DNA of 64,000 bases from Bacteroidales bacterium (GCA_016282015.1 JAEEJS010000032.1:1-64000), one strand, 5' to 3'. Numbered from the stretch's first letter, positions 18,942 to 30,221 are shown. The notes: generated from the sequence alone by a model not told the origin. Made by a program: numbers and translations.

Positions 18942-20039
18942 TCACAACTTTTGATAACGTTTTCCAGGAAGAGCTGTCAGCACTCCGTCAAACTCCAGAG
19001 ACAGCAGTATCGAAGCGATTCTGGAAGGCGACAAATCTGTCTTGACGATGATGTCGTCAAGATGAACTATGTCTGTATCTCCAAAGGCGTCCATCACTGA
19101 TTGCTCCTCATCGCTAAATTCCCGAAACATCCGCATCTGCTTGGCCACAGTCTTAGTGTCTATGTCCCAGCGCATTGTATAACAAATGTCGCCTGCACAT
19201 GTAACCAGATTGGCCTTGTTTGTCCTAATCAGTTGATTACAGCCTTCGCTATAGATGTCCCCCACCTTGCCGGGTACCGCAAACACCTCACGATCGTAGG
19301 AATTTGCGATATCGGCCGTTATCATGGCACCGCCTTTCAAAGCGCTTTCCACCACAACCAGGCAGTCGGTCATCCCGGCTACTATGCGGTTGCGTTGAGG
19401 AAAATTCCCGGGGAAGGGCTCCGTCCCACTTATATACTCCGTTAAAATACCTCCTTTCTCAAGCATTTCGGTTGATAACTTTCTGTTTGTAGCCGGGTAA
19501 ACAGTTTGCAGTCCGTGTCCCAGCACTCCCACGGTAGCAAGATCATATTTCAACGCGGCTTTGTGTGCCGCGGCGTCTACACCATAAGCCAATCCGCTGA
19601 TTATCAATATGCCACTCCCCTCCAAACCCTCAACAATCATCTCCACCATACGACGGCCATATTCCGTTATGCTGCGTGTTCCGACCACCCCCATAGTCTT
19701 TTGGGCATTCAGGTCGGCATTGCCTTTGTAATAAAGCATAATCGGGCTGTCAGCGCAGTGTTGCAGACGCTTTGGATATTCAGTGTCAAGATAGTAAAGC
19801 GGCTTGATGCTGTGTTTTTCAATAAATTCAAGCTCCGCTTCAGCTCGTTGCATTATCGCCTTAGACCCTATGTTTTGCACCACATCATCCCCTATTCTCG
19901 GGATTTTACCCAAAGCTTTTTTCTTCTCACAAAACACAGCCTCGGCGCCTCCGCAGTAAGCCACCAGCTTCTTACCGTTCACATCTCCCAATCCGGGAAT
20001 GAGTGTAAGGGCGATTTCATATAATTTCCGATTTGTCAT
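18942..20039 (-). CDS. dprA: DNA-processing protein DprA
   Basis: VGTRSITEYGRRMVE, SGLAYGVDAAAHKAAL, GLQTVYPATNRKL; C-terminal winged helix. Confidence 0.95.
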   Translation of the reverse strand: MTNRKLYEIALTLIPGLGDVNGKKLVAYCGGAEAVFCEKKKALGKIPRIGDDVVQNIGSKAIMQRAEAELEFIEKHSIKPLYYLDTEYPKRLQHCADSPIMLYYKGNADLNAQKTMGVVGTRSITEYGRRMVEMIVEGLEGSGILIISGLAYGVDAAAHKAALKYDLATVGVLGHGLQTVYPATNRKLSTEMLEKGGILTEYISGTEPFPGNFPQRNRIVAGMTDCLVVVESALKGGAMITADIANSYDREVFAVPGKVGDIYSEGCNQLIRTNKANLVTCAGDICYTMRWDIDTKTVAKQMRMFREFSDEEQSVMDAFGDTDIVHLDDIIVKTDLSPSRIASILLSLEFDGVLTALPGKRYQKL

Positions 20040-20207
20040 GCTGCAAAATTAAACAATTTTAAAATACGTATAACATTGATTTTCATTAATTTATGTTAAT
20101 TTTTATTAACATTTGCGTAAAAAATCGTTAATATTGTTAAAAAAATTTAACTCTTCAAAATGAGCATACCATTTCGAAAATGCATTATCTTTGCAAAAAA
20201 TAAAAAA

Positions 20208-21287
20208 TTGGGGAAAAAGATACTTATATGTCCATTGAACTGGGGATTGGGACACGCCACACGCTGTGTGCCAATCATCAAAGCTTTGGTAAGTCAAAAG
20301 CATAGGGTTATTATAGCCGCTGACGAGGGTCCTCTGGCCTTCCTTCAGAAGGAATTTCCAGATATGGATTTCATAAAATTCCCGGGATTTTCGCCCCGAT
20401 ATAGCCGTTCCAACTCACAGGTTCTCAAACTGTTATCATCTTTTCCCGGAGCCTTGAGAGATTTTCGCAGAGACCACAAAACTGTAGAGCAAATTGTAAA
20501 AAACCGCAATATAGAATTGGTAATTTCAGACAACCGTTTCGGCTGCTGGAGCAAACAAGTTCCGACAATATTCATAACCCATCAGTTGCATATACAGGTT
20601 CCGAGGTTCTGGAAATTTGCCTCTCCCATCGTCAAACTGTTCAATAACAGCTATTTGAGAAAATTTGACAAGATATGGGTACCGGACGAGGAAAACGAGC
20701 CGTCTTTGGCCGGCAAGCTTTCACATCCGGCTATCAAGCGTTTCAAGACGGAATATATGGGCTTTTTGAGCCGTTTCCACCATAATAATCAGGAGGATAC
20801 AGAAAAAGACAACAAATATCTGGTAATATTGTCAGGACCTGAGCCGCAGCGGACCATGTTCGAAGACATAGTGCTGGAACAGGCGGCCAAAACCAAGGAC
20901 AACATCCTGATTCTCAGGGCCAAGCCCGATTCCTACGATCTTCCGCACGACATACCCGAAAACGTGAGCATGTTCAATCATGTGGACGACGAGTTGTTTG
21001 TGGAACTGGTGAACAGCGCCGAGAACATAATTTGCCGTGGCGGGTATTCATCTCTGATGGATCTCGTAAGGCTAGGCAGGAATGCCTATCTGGTACCTAC
21101 TCCGGGACAGACCGAGCAGGAATTTCTGGCTCAGCACCTCACCGAACTAGGCTATTTCAACTGGTGCAAACAATCTGAGTTTCAATTGGAAAAAGTCATG
21201 ATACCAAAGATTGACATCCGGGAGAAATATAACGACGACGAACATAAAATAGAAGATTTCATACAAACTCATTTGACAAACATTTAA
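20208..21287 (+). CDS. GT-B glycosyltransferase, MurG/MGDG-synthase-like; likely TTG start
   Basis: ILICPLNWGLGHATRCVPIIKAL; IICRGGYSSLMDLVRLGRNAYLVPTPGQTEQ. TATCTTTG at 20186-20193 lies just upstream of in-frame TTG 20208. Confidence 0.78.
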   Translation: MGKKILICPLNWGLGHATRCVPIIKALVSQKHRVIIAADEGPLAFLQKEFPDMDFIKFPGFSPRYSRSNSQVLKLLSSFPGALRDFRRDHKTVEQIVKNRNIELVISDNRFGCWSKQVPTIFITHQLHIQVPRFWKFASPIVKLFNNSYLRKFDKIWVPDEENEPSLAGKLSHPAIKRFKTEYMGFLSRFHHNNQEDTEKDNKYLVILSGPEPQRTMFEDIVLEQAAKTKDNILILRAKPDSYDLPHDIPENVSMFNHVDDELFVELVNSAENIICRGGYSSLMDLVRLGRNAYLVPTPGQTEQEFLAQHLTELGYFNWCKQSEFQLEKVMIPKIDIREKYNDDEHKIEDFIQTHLTNI

Positions 21288-21291
21288 TAAT

Positions 21292-22128
21292 ATGCTACTA
21301 AACTATATCATCTGGGACGTTGACCCCTTCATTTTCACTTTTCCTGAAAAATTCCCGATTTTGGGCGGACGTCCGATTGCCTGGTACGGCTTGTGCTGGG
21401 CCATGGTGTTTATTGTTGGCTACTACATTATAAAGAAGGTTTTCAAGAAAGAGGGCCTGGGCGAGGAATACGCCGATAAGATTCTCATGTATATGCTCGT
21501 CTTCACAATAGTGGGAGCACGCTTGGGACATTGTCTTTTCTACGAGCCGGAATATTATCTGTCGGACCCGATTAAGTTTCTTTATATATGGGAAGGCGGT
21601 CTGGCCAGTCACGGTGGCGCAATCGGCATACTGATAGGCCTTTGGATATACTCCAGACGAGTTAAGAAACCTATGCTATGGGTGTTGGACAGGGTGGTAA
21701 TCCCAGTGGGTATAGGCGGAGCCTTCATCCGATTCGGCAACCTGATGAACTCTGAGATTTACGGCTATGAAACAACACTTCCGTGGGGATTCAAGTTTGT
21801 ACGCGACTGGGCTCCAGGCACCCCTATAGACATGATTCCGGCCTGCCATCCTACACAAATCTACGAGGCGCTGGTATGTATCATAGTTTTTGCTATTCTC
21901 ATGTATCTTTTCTTCAAGAAAGACACCATCAACCAGCATCCGGGATTCTTCTTCGGCTTTTTCTGCACCATGATTTTCGGCTCGAGAATACTTATCGAAT
22001 TCATCAAGCAGCCGCAAGTGGAATTCGAGAAATCCATGACTCTCGACATGGGACAATGGCTGTCAATTCCATTCTTCATCGTAGGAGTGTATTTCATCAT
22101 CAGAAGCTATAAAAAAGTCAGGAGCTAA
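21292..22128 (+). CDS. lgt: Prolipoprotein diacylglyceryl transferase
   Basis: RPIAWYGLCW, GARLGHCLFYEPEYY, GGLASHGGAIG, RFGNLMNSEIYG, HPTQIYEAL. Confidence 0.97.
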   Translation: MLLNYIIWDVDPFIFTFPEKFPILGGRPIAWYGLCWAMVFIVGYYIIKKVFKKEGLGEEYADKILMYMLVFTIVGARLGHCLFYEPEYYLSDPIKFLYIWEGGLASHGGAIGILIGLWIYSRRVKKPMLWVLDRVVIPVGIGGAFIRFGNLMNSEIYGYETTLPWGFKFVRDWAPGTPIDMIPACHPTQIYEALVCIIVFAILMYLFFKKDTINQHPGFFFGFFCTMIFGSRILIEFIKQPQVEFEKSMTLDMGQWLSIPFFIVGVYFIIRSYKKVRS

Positions 22129-22151
22129 AAGTTTCGCTTTTAACTCCCGAC
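22117..22151 (-). terminator. Convergent-gene hairpin
   Basis: gtcaggagctaaaag-tttcg-cttttaactcccgac; the two mismatches become G-U wobbles on the minus-strand transcript. Confidence 0.5.
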
Positions 22152-22183
22152 TTCTGGTTTCAATCTGTTAACCGTCAACTGTT

Positions 22184-25100
22184 TTAGAGGTACGGCAGGA
22201 AGTAATCCAAGTATTCATCGACCACACTGTCGAGTTCCTGTTGTATGTCGTAACGTTTGTAACGTTTGGCTGTATCTGCCATGGTGTTGATCAGTGACAG
22301 GTCATCGTGAATATCGTCTTTGTAATACTCAGCGAACTTAGGCTTTAAAGACTTGTAGTAGCGCAGGTTGTCAGCTGCGTTGGCTGCTATCTTCATCAGC
22401 ACAGCATCGCCTTTTTCCATAGCTCCGGCTTTGTAATAAAGCTCAGGGAAGTATCCTTCGTAATAGAATCCGTATGGAATTTTCTCATCTGGGAAGAAAT
22501 ACTGGCATTTGTCCATCACAGTTATGGCTTCGTCGTATCTGTAACGGTTCACCAGAGCCTGTGCCAGACGCATGTAAGACATCTTGATGTAAGGTACATT
22601 GCGTGAGCTTTCCGGATCGATGGTGACATCAGGATCGTTAAGATGTCCCCAACGGGTGTTGTTGACCAGCAGTTCGTAAGAACCGTCAATTGAGACTCCG
22701 CCTGCACCGCTGTGATATTCAGGAGCCGGCACCGGCATGAAGCGATGCGACAAACCTTCCTGATGCAGATATCTGTCAATGCCGAGTATGTTGGAAATGT
22801 CGTTCAAACTTGTGAAGTAAACGCATCTCTCCCAATTGTTTGTAGCCATAAAATCGAGGAGCATAAGCTCGTTCTTTGTCAGATACTGGACCTTATCCGG
22901 AATAGTCCAGACAATCTCGTCCACTATCTTGTCTTTCATGCTTTCAGGCACTATTCCGTTGGCCACCACCTTCTCCTTGTCGACGGTGATTTTCAGATTG
23001 CGGGCCGGCATGTAGTCGACACGTTTGCCACTGCCATCGGTGGCTTTGGTGCGCGGGTTGTCGCTGCGGATGAAATCAATCACATCCCTCAGCTCGACTG
23101 GGCCGTCAAACACACTTTCAATATAAACTTGCTCATGGATTCCGTTGTCATACTGCTCAGGAGTAAGCGACAGAGGCATACGCTCCGACTTGTAGATCTT
23201 GCGCCCCATCTGATGCACGTACCAGTAGCCCGAAGACAGCATGAAGTTGCAGACACGCACATCCGTGCGATAGCCTTCCACCTCCTGCACATACCAAAGC
23301 GGGAAGGTATCGTTGTCGCCTCTTGTGAAAATCACAGCGTTTTCAGGCAGTCCGGTCAGATAGTTCTTACCCCAGTCCAAAGCGGAGGTCTTGCCCGAAC
23401 GGTTATGGCCTTCCCAACCCTGTGCAGCCATCAGAATAGGTACAAATAGGCAGGCAGCCGTAGCCACGGTCATCACTACCTTCTGATTCTTGACCACTTG
23501 TCTTAATCCGTTGATGATACCAAGCACTCCGAAGCCCATCCATATGGTAAATGCATAGAATGCGCCGGCATAGGAATAATCACGTTCACGCGGCTGATAT
23601 GGAGTCTGATTGAGGTAAATTATGATGGCTATACCAGTCATGAAGAAGAGCAGGAATACCACCCAGCAGTTCTTCGGATCATATTTTACCTGATAAAGCA
23701 GGCCTATTATGCCTAACAGCAACGGCAGGAAGTAGTACTTGGTGTTGGCAGGGCTTTGCATGCTGCGAGGCAGATTGCTCTGATCACCAAGACGCGGATT
23801 GTCGATGAATCCGAAACCGCTGACCCAGTTGCCATGTTCAATCTCACCCTGACCTTCAATGTCGTTCTGACGACCTACAAAGTTCCACAGGAAATAACGC
23901 CAGAACATCCAACCGCATTGATAGTCAATAAAGAAACGCAGGTTCTGACCGAAGGTCGGAATCATCACACGTTCAGTGCTGCCATTGGCCTTTTTCTGAG
24001 TGGTGACACGCATCTTCGACTTATCGATATAGCGCTCGTAAGTGCTTGTAAATGTTTTCTTTGAACCATTCCACATACGTGGGAAAACAGTCTGGACATT
24101 GCTGTCGTAAACATAATCGCCCGGATTTTGGGCAACTTCCACATATTTACCTTTCTGATGGTCTTTATAATATATAGGTGAACCGTCAGTCATGTCGTAA
24201 GGCTTTGCGGTGTAATACGGACCGTAAAGCAGAGGCCAGCTGCCGTACTGCTCACGTTTCAGGTAGGAAAGCAGAGAAACCGCGTCTTTAGGTTCATTTT
24301 CATTGATAGGTGTATTGGCATTGGCACGAATCACCAGCATAAAGAATGAAGAATACCCTATCAGAATGAACATGAACGAAAGGATGATGGTGTTCCAAAT
24401 CGGCTTGTTATTCTTTGTTGTATACCACAATCCCCAGACTATCAAGGCAATAATGAGGACAAAATAGAATATGGTACCGAAGTTGAACGGCATTCCTATG
24501 GAGTTGACAAAGAACAATTCGAACTTACCGGCCAATGAAACAATAGCCGGAATGAGTATCACCTGAATGAAGCCTGTGAGGGCTACCGCTATGATTCCTG
24601 ACCAAATAAAGCCCTTCCAAGAGAATTTGTATTTCTTGAAATAGACAATGTATGTGATTGCCGGAATGGTAAGCAAATTCAACAAGTGTACACCGATAGA
24701 CAGGCCTATGATGTAAGCTATGAAGACTATCCAACGGTAATGGTTGGGCTCGTCCGACACCTGCTCCCATTTCAAAATAGCCCAGAATGTGATGGCTGTG
24801 AGCAGGGATGACATGGCATACACCTCACCTTCAACAGCATTGAACCAGAACGAGTCGGTGAAAGTATAGGCCAAAGCGCCTATCGCTGAAGCTACCACAA
24901 CAGCTATCTGATTGAATTTCGGAGAGTTCTCCCCATCTTTCATCCAAAGTTTCTGCGCCAGCATTGATATGGTCCAGAATAGGAACAAAATGGTGAAGCT
25001 GCTGCACAGACATGACATGACATTTATCATCATGGCCACCTTGGTGACGTCACCGAAGGCAAACAAAGTGAAGAAACGTCCAATCAGCTGGAATGTGGGT

Positions 25101-25258
25101 GCTCCTGGCGGATGGCCCACCTGCAGTTTATATGCCGTAGAAATATACTCTCCACAGTCCCACCAGCTTACAGTGGATTCCATGGTGAGGAAATAGACGA
25201 TGGTGGCGATAGCGAAAACGCCCCAACCGACAATGTTGTTTAATTTTTTAAAGCTCAT
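22184..25258 (-). CDS. DUF2723 GT-C-like membrane protein with C-terminal soluble domain
   Basis: 1024 aa; N-terminal FLTMESTVSWWDCGEYISTAYKLQVGHPPGAPTFQLIGRFF; ~12 TM helices. Confidence 0.88.
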   Translation of the reverse strand: MSFKKLNNIVGWGVFAIATIVYFLTMESTVSWWDCGEYISTAYKLQVGHPPGAPTFQLIGRFFTLFAFGDVTKVAMMINVMSCLCSSFTILFLFWTISMLAQKLWMKDGENSPKFNQIAVVVASAIGALAYTFTDSFWFNAVEGEVYAMSSLLTAITFWAILKWEQVSDEPNHYRWIVFIAYIIGLSIGVHLLNLLTIPAITYIVYFKKYKFSWKGFIWSGIIAVALTGFIQVILIPAIVSLAGKFELFFVNSIGMPFNFGTIFYFVLIIALIVWGLWYTTKNNKPIWNTIILSFMFILIGYSSFFMLVIRANANTPINENEPKDAVSLLSYLKREQYGSWPLLYGPYYTAKPYDMTDGSPIYYKDHQKGKYVEVAQNPGDYVYDSNVQTVFPRMWNGSKKTFTSTYERYIDKSKMRVTTQKKANGSTERVMIPTFGQNLRFFIDYQCGWMFWRYFLWNFVGRQNDIEGQGEIEHGNWVSGFGFIDNPRLGDQSNLPRSMQSPANTKYYFLPLLLGIIGLLYQVKYDPKNCWVVFLLFFMTGIAIIIYLNQTPYQPRERDYSYAGAFYAFTIWMGFGVLGIINGLRQVVKNQKVVMTVATAACLFVPILMAAQGWEGHNRSGKTSALDWGKNYLTGLPENAVIFTRGDNDTFPLWYVQEVEGYRTDVRVCNFMLSSGYWYVHQMGRKIYKSERMPLSLTPEQYDNGIHEQVYIESVFDGPVELRDVIDFIRSDNPRTKATDGSGKRVDYMPARNLKITVDKEKVVANGIVPESMKDKIVDEIVWTIPDKVQYLTKNELMLLDFMATNNWERCVYFTSLNDISNILGIDRYLHQEGLSHRFMPVPAPEYHSGAGGVSIDGSYELLVNNTRWGHLNDPDVTIDPESSRNVPYIKMSYMRLAQALVNRYRYDEAITVMDKCQYFFPDEKIPYGFYYEGYFPELYYKAGAMEKGDAVLMKIAANAADNLRYYKSLKPKFAEYYKDDIHDDLSLINTMADTAKRYKRYDIQQELDSVVDEYLDYFLPYL

Positions 25259-25289
25259 TATTCCGTATAATTTTCCTTATTTTAAACTG

Positions 25290-25297
25290 CAAAAATA
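25290..25297 (-). promoter_or_regulatory. -7 element TATTTTTG for the DUF2723 gene
   Basis: Minus-strand TAnnTTTG ~32 bp upstream of start. Confidence 0.4.
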
Positions 25298-25369
25298 AAC
25301 AAATATTACAGACGCAGACTTAGAAAAATATTTTTTTTACTTTTTTACCTATTATATTAAAAAAATCCG

Positions 25370-25377
25370 TAATTTTG
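25370..25377 (+). promoter_or_regulatory. -7 element TAATTTTG for tRNA-Gln
   Basis: TAnnTTTG 25 bp before the tRNA. Confidence 0.55.
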
Positions 25378-25401
25378 CACCCGCATTCAGAAATGGAATG
25401 A

Positions 25402-25472
25402 TGTCGAGTGGTGTAATGGCAGCACTGCAGATTTTGGTTCTGCCTGTCAAGGTTCGAATCCTTGCTCGACAA
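25402..25472 (+). tRNA. tRNA-Gln (TTG)
   Basis: Acceptor TGTCGAG/CTCGACA, anticodon stem GCAGA/TCTGC with loop TTTTGGT (anticodon TTG), T-arm CAAGGTTCGAATCCTTG. Confidence 0.96.
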
Positions 25473-25492
25473 CATAAGGATTGAGTTGAAGG

Positions 25493-25520
25493 CCTGCTAC
25501 GGAATGTAACAGGTTTTTTT
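25493..25520 (+). terminator. Terminator after tRNA-Gln
   Basis: cctgctac-ggaat-gtaacagg followed by ttttttt. Confidence 0.6.
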
Positions 25521-25532
25521 ATTGTAGAAAAA

Positions 25533-25994
25533 ATGATAACAAAAGAACAGATTATCAGTTTGGCCGAAGAGGCTTTGCAAGGTACAGACCGCTACGTTGT
25601 CAATGTGTTAATCCACAAAGGCAACGTGATTGAGTTGTTTTTGGACGCCGACAGTTCGGTGACCATCGACCACTGCGTTGAAGTGAGCGATTTCATCAAC
25701 GAACACCTCGACAGGGAGGTGGAAGACTACGAGCTCAGCGTGTCGTCAGCCGGCATTGACGAGCCTCTGCTGAAGGTGCGCCAATACCAGAAATACATAG
25801 GCAAAGACCTTGTCATCACCGACAAGGAAGGAGTGAAAAAGATGTACCGTCTCGTGTCGTTCAACGATGCAGAGATGACAGCCGAAGAAGCCGAGCAGAA
25901 GAAATACGGCAAACTGACCAAAGTCATCTATCACGACGCCAAAACATTGAATCTAAACGAAATAAAAGAAATTAGACCATATATAAAATTTTAA
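25533..25994 (+). CDS. rimP: Ribosome maturation factor RimP
   Basis: VELFLDADSSVTIDHCVEVSDFINEHLD...YELSVSSAGIDEPL; precedes nusA. Confidence 0.94.
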   Translation: MITKEQIISLAEEALQGTDRYVVNVLIHKGNVIELFLDADSSVTIDHCVEVSDFINEHLDREVEDYELSVSSAGIDEPLLKVRQYQKYIGKDLVITDKEGVKKMYRLVSFNDAEMTAEEAEQKKYGKLTKVIYHDAKTLNLNEIKEIRPYIKF

Positions 25995-25996
25995 AA

Positions 25997-27244
25997 ATGG
26001 ACACACTTAACTTAATAGACACCTTTTCCGAATTTAAGGAGTTTAAGAACATCGACCGTGAGGCTATGATGCACATCCTGAGCGACGTGTTCAAGGCCAT
26101 GCTTGCCAAGAAATACGGCAGCGATGAGTATTTCGACATCATCGTCAACATCGACAAGGGCGACCTTGAGATTTACCACAACCGCACTGTCGTTGAGGAC
26201 GGCGCTGTGGAGGACGAACTGGCCGAAATCGCATATTCCGACGCCATTAAGATAGAGCCGGACTTCGAGGTTGGTGACGATGTTGCAGAAGTTGTTGACA
26301 TTCATAGTTTTGGAAGAAGAGAGATTCTGGCCATCCGTCAGAACCTCCAGACCAAAATCATGGAGTACGAAAAGGAAAACATCTATCAGAAATACAAAGA
26401 CAAAGTCGGTGAAATCATTAACGCCGAAGTTTCACAGGCATGGCGTAAGGAAATCATCGCAGTTGATGAGGACGGCATAGAGCTGGTGCTGCCTAAGATC
26501 GAGCAGATTCCTGCCGATGTTTACAAAAAAGGCGAAAGCATACGCGCCATCGTCAAGAGCGTTGAGAACAAAAACGGTTCACCGGTCATCACTTTGTCGA
26601 GAACTTCGGAAATATTCCTGCAGCGTCTGTTCGAGCAGGAGGTGCCTGAAGTCTACGACGGACTTATCACAATCCGTAAGATTGTGCGCGAGCCCGGCCA
26701 GAGAGCAAAAATCGCCGTCGAATCGTACGACGACAGAATCGACCCGGTGGGCGCATGCGTGGGTATGAAGGGCTCGCGCATACATGGCATAGTTAGAGAG
26801 TTGCGTAACGAAAACATAGACGTCATCAACTTTACAACCAAGCCTGAGCTGTTCATCACCAGAGCTTTGAGCCCTGCCAAGATCACCTCCATCACCATCA
26901 ACGAAGAGAAGAAACTCGCTGAGGTTTATATGGAGAACGATCAGGTAAGCCTTGCCATCGGTAAAGGCGGCTATAATATCAAGTTGGCCGGCAAACTCAC
27001 AGGCTACGACATTGACGTTTATCGTAACAGCGATGAAGTTGACATGGAAGACGACGTCGACCTGAAGGAATTCAACGACGAAATCGAAGATTGGATCATC
27101 GAATCGCTGCACCGCATGGGTTGCGACACAGCTAAGAACGTACTCGCCTACACTCCTGAGGAAGTGGCATCACGCGCCGACCTCGAGATTGAGACAGTGA
27201 ACGAGGTGTTCAGAATACTCCAGGCTGAATTTGCTGAAGACTGA
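25997..27244 (+). CDS. nusA: Transcription termination/antitermination factor NusA
   Basis: S1 and KH domains: DPVGACVGMKGSRIHGIVRELRNENIDVI, VYMENDQVSLAIGKGGYNIKLAGKLTG. Confidence 0.97.
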   Translation: MDTLNLIDTFSEFKEFKNIDREAMMHILSDVFKAMLAKKYGSDEYFDIIVNIDKGDLEIYHNRTVVEDGAVEDELAEIAYSDAIKIEPDFEVGDDVAEVVDIHSFGRREILAIRQNLQTKIMEYEKENIYQKYKDKVGEIINAEVSQAWRKEIIAVDEDGIELVLPKIEQIPADVYKKGESIRAIVKSVENKNGSPVITLSRTSEIFLQRLFEQEVPEVYDGLITIRKIVREPGQRAKIAVESYDDRIDPVGACVGMKGSRIHGIVRELRNENIDVINFTTKPELFITRALSPAKITSITINEEKKLAEVYMENDQVSLAIGKGGYNIKLAGKLTGYDIDVYRNSDEVDMEDDVDLKEFNDEIEDWIIESLHRMGCDTAKNVLAYTPEEVASRADLEIETVNEVFRILQAEFAED

Positions 27245-27310
27245 TTCAAGTTTTGAGTTAAAACCAAGTAAAGATTATTGAAAAAAAGTTTAAAAATTTA
27301 AAAAAATTTT

Positions 27311-30214
27311 ATGTCCGAAGAAGTTGTAAACATCAGATTATCAAAGGCCGCAAGGGAGTTTAACGTTGGCACATCGACCATAGTCGAATTCCTTACCAAA
27401 AAAGGATTCAACATCGACCCGTCACCCAACACCAAACTCACCGCGGAGCAATATGCCTTGGTCAAGAAAGAATATCAGAGCGAGAAGGAAGTCAAGAAAA
27501 ACGCCGACCAGCTCGGAAACATAGCCTTCAAGGGTAAAACCATTACCGTTGAAGCTACCGAGAAACCAGTCGTCGAAGAGGAGGAAGAGGAAATCGTGGC
27601 CATCAAGACCAATATTCTTCAGAATAAGGAAGTGAAGGATAAGGTTGAGAAGAAAGAGGAGCCCGTCAAGGAGGAGAAGAAGGAGAAAATCGAGGCGATA
27701 AAACTGAATGTGGTCGGCAAGATTGACCTTGGCGGCAAGAAGGCCGAAAAGCCGAAGGAAGAGAAGCCGGTGGAGAAACCGGTTGAAAAACCTGTGGAGA
27801 AGCCAGTGGAAAAACCGGCCCCGAAACAGGAAGAGAAGCCAGCCCCCAAGCCGGTCGAGAAACCGGTTGAGAAACCAGTTGAGAAACCGGTAGAAAAACC
27901 GGCACAGCCCGCAGCAGAACCTCAGGCAGAGGCAAAGCCTACCACCGATGTCAACTTCATCCCGACCAAAGTTCAGAAACTTGAGGGACCGAGAATTATC
28001 GATAAGATTGACCTTCCGATGGAACACAAAGGCAAGGGCAAACCCGTCGCTTCATCTGACGACAAATTCGGCAAGGACAAGAAGAAAAAACGCAAACGCA
28101 TAGGCAACAGCCCTGTAAATCCTAACGATATAGCCGGTGCCGACAAGCCAAGAGAAGGCAAAGATGGTAAAGGCGGCAAACCGGGCGACAAAGGCAAACC
28201 GGGCAAGATGATGGATAAAGCCGAAAAGGGCGAAAAGGGCGACAAACGCAATAAAGACCGCGACCGCTTCAAGAAAGGCCGTCAGCCTATAATTGAAGAA
28301 CGCGAGCTCACCGATGACGAGATTAAGAACCAGATTAAGGAGACTCTCGCAAGACTGTCACCTATGGGTAAGTCAAAAACCTCGAAACACCGTCGTGAAA
28401 AGCGTCACAACATCCAAAACGAGCTTGAGGAGGAAAGAATGCATGAAATGGAGGATCAGAAAGTCCTCAAGGTGACAGAATTCGTCACCGCCAACGAGCT
28501 CGCCACCATGATGAACATACCTGTGACCAAGGTTATAGGAACCTGCATGAGCCTGGGTATCTTCGTATCAATCAACCAGCGTCTGGACGCCGAGGTGTTG
28601 CAGATGGTGGCTGAAGAGTTCGGTTTCAAGGTTGAGTTTGTCAGCGCCGACGTGCAGGAAGCCCTTTCAGAGGTGGACGAACCTGACAATCCGGAAGAAC
28701 TCGTCCCGAGAGCGCCTGTGGTAACCGTCATGGGTCACGTCGACCACGGTAAGACCAAGTTGTTGGACTTCATCCGCAGCACCAACGTGGTGGCAGGCGA
28801 GGCCGGCGGTATCACTCAGCACATCGGTGCTTACGAGGTTAAGACAAGTTCAGGCAAAAAGGTAACCTTCCTTGATACCCCTGGTCACGAAGCCTTCACC
28901 GCCATGCGTGCCCGTGGAGCTAAGATTACCGACGTGGCCATCATAGTCATCGCTGCTGATGACAATGTGATGCCTCAGACAATCGAAGCTATCAACCACG
29001 CTCACGCTGCCAATGTGCCTATCGTATTCGCAATCAACAAGATAGATAAACCAACCGCTGACCCGCAGAAGATCTACCGTCAGTTGTCGGAGATGAACAT
29101 TCTGGTGGAAGAATGGGGCGGTAAGGTTCAGTCACAGGAAATATCAGCAAAACAAGGTATAGGCGTTGACGAGCTTTTGGAGAAGGTGCTTCTTGAAGCC
29201 GAAATGCTTGACCTCAAGGGCAATCCTAGCCGCTTGGCCAAGGGTACGGTTATTGAATCGGCACTCGACAAAGGACGCGGCTATGTGGCCAAAGTGCTTG
29301 TGCAGGACGGCACACTTCACGTTGGCGACATGGTGCTGGCAGGCACCACCTACGGCAAGGTGAAAGCCATGTTCAACGAGCGCAACCAGCAAGTGAAAGA
29401 GGCAGGTCCTTCAACACCGGTGCTGTTGCTCGGCTTGAACGGCGCTCCTCAGGCAGGCGACAACTTCAACGTTATGACAGACGAGCGTGAGGTGAAGACC
29501 ATAGCTAACCGCCGTCTGCAGCTGCAACGCGAAATGGGATTGCGCACCCAGAAACACATCACCCTCGACGAGATCGGACGCCGCATCGCCATTGGCGACT
29601 TCAAGGAGCTCAACATCATTGTCAAGGCTGATGTGGACGGTTCTGTGGAGGCTCTGTCAGACTCATTGCTGAAACTCTCGACCGAAGAAGTGCAGGTCAA
29701 CATCATCCACAAGTCGGTGGGTGCCATCAGCGAAGCCGATATCATGCTGGCATCGGCATCCAATGCCATCATCGTTGGCTTCAACGTGCGTCCGACCATG
29801 CAGGCCCGCAAGATTGCCGAGCACGAGCAGATCGATATCCGCCTCTACTCTATCATCTACACAGCTATAGAGGAAATCAAGGCTGCTATCGAAGGCATGT
29901 TGTCACCTGAGATTCAGGAAGTTGTGACATGCAACATAGAGATACGCGAAGTGTTCCATATCAGCAAGGTCGGAAATATCGCCGGCTGTATGGTGCTCGA
30001 CGGCAAGGTCAACCGTCAGACGAAGATTCGTCTTATCCGCGACGGCATAGTGGTGCACACCGGCACACTCGGTTCACTGAAACGTTTCAAGGACGACGTG
30101 AAGGAAGTGTCGGCTGGCTTCGAATGCGGTCTGAACATTGAGAACTTCAACGATATTAAAGTTGGCGATATCATTGAGGGTTACACCGAAAAAGAGGTTA
30201 GCAGAAAACTTTAA
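27311..30214 (+). CDS. infB: Translation initiation factor IF-2
   Basis: [33 protein letters not shown]; long basic/acidic N-terminal extension. Confidence 0.98.
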   Translation: MSEEVVNIRLSKAAREFNVGTSTIVEFLTKKGFNIDPSPNTKLTAEQYALVKKEYQSEKEVKKNADQLGNIAFKGKTITVEATEKPVVEEEEEEIVAIKTNILQNKEVKDKVEKKEEPVKEEKKEKIEAIKLNVVGKIDLGGKKAEKPKEEKPVEKPVEKPVEKPVEKPAPKQEEKPAPKPVEKPVEKPVEKPVEKPAQPAAEPQAEAKPTTDVNFIPTKVQKLEGPRIIDKIDLPMEHKGKGKPVASSDDKFGKDKKKKRKRIGNSPVNPNDIAGADKPREGKDGKGGKPGDKGKPGKMMDKAEKGEKGDKRNKDRDRFKKGRQPIIEERELTDDEIKNQIKETLARLSPMGKSKTSKHRREKRHNIQNELEEERMHEMEDQKVLKVTEFVTANELATMMNIPVTKVIGTCMSLGIFVSINQRLDAEVLQMVAEEFGFKVEFVSADVQEALSEVDEPDNPEELVPRAPVVTVMGHVDHGKTKLLDFIRSTNVVAGEAGGITQHIGAYEVKTSSGKKVTFLDTPGHEAFTAMRARGAKITDVAIIVIAADDNVMPQTIEAINHAHAANVPIVFAINKIDKPTADPQKIYRQLSEMNILVEEWGGKVQSQEISAKQGIGVDELLEKVLLEAEMLDLKGNPSRLAKGTVIESALDKGRGYVAKVLVQDGTLHVGDMVLAGTTYGKVKAMFNERNQQVKEAGPSTPVLLLGLNGAPQAGDNFNVMTDEREVKTIANRRLQLQREMGLRTQKHITLDEIGRRIAIGDFKELNIIVKADVDGSVEALSDSLLKLSTEEVQVNIIHKSVGAISEADIMLASASNAIIVGFNVRPTMQARKIAEHEQIDIRLYSIIYTAIEEIKAAIEGMLSPEIQEVVTCNIEIREVFHISKVGNIAGCMVLDGKVNRQTKIRLIRDGIVVHTGTLGSLKRFKDDVKEVSAGFECGLNIENFNDIKVGDIIEGYTEKEVSRKL
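27770..27910 (+). repeat. In-gene tandem repeat encoding PVEK units
   Basis: Repeated ~12-nt unit (gagaaaccggtt-like) encoding [45 protein letters not shown]. Confidence 0.88.
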
Positions 30215-30221
30215 TTCAGCT

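Noticed and set aside
27422-28027. 201-aa minus-strand ORF rich in Phe/Leu and possible CRISPR-like repeat
   Set aside because: Mirror of the PVEK repeat in infB; units are contiguous 12-mers without spacers, so neither a gene nor a CRISPR array.
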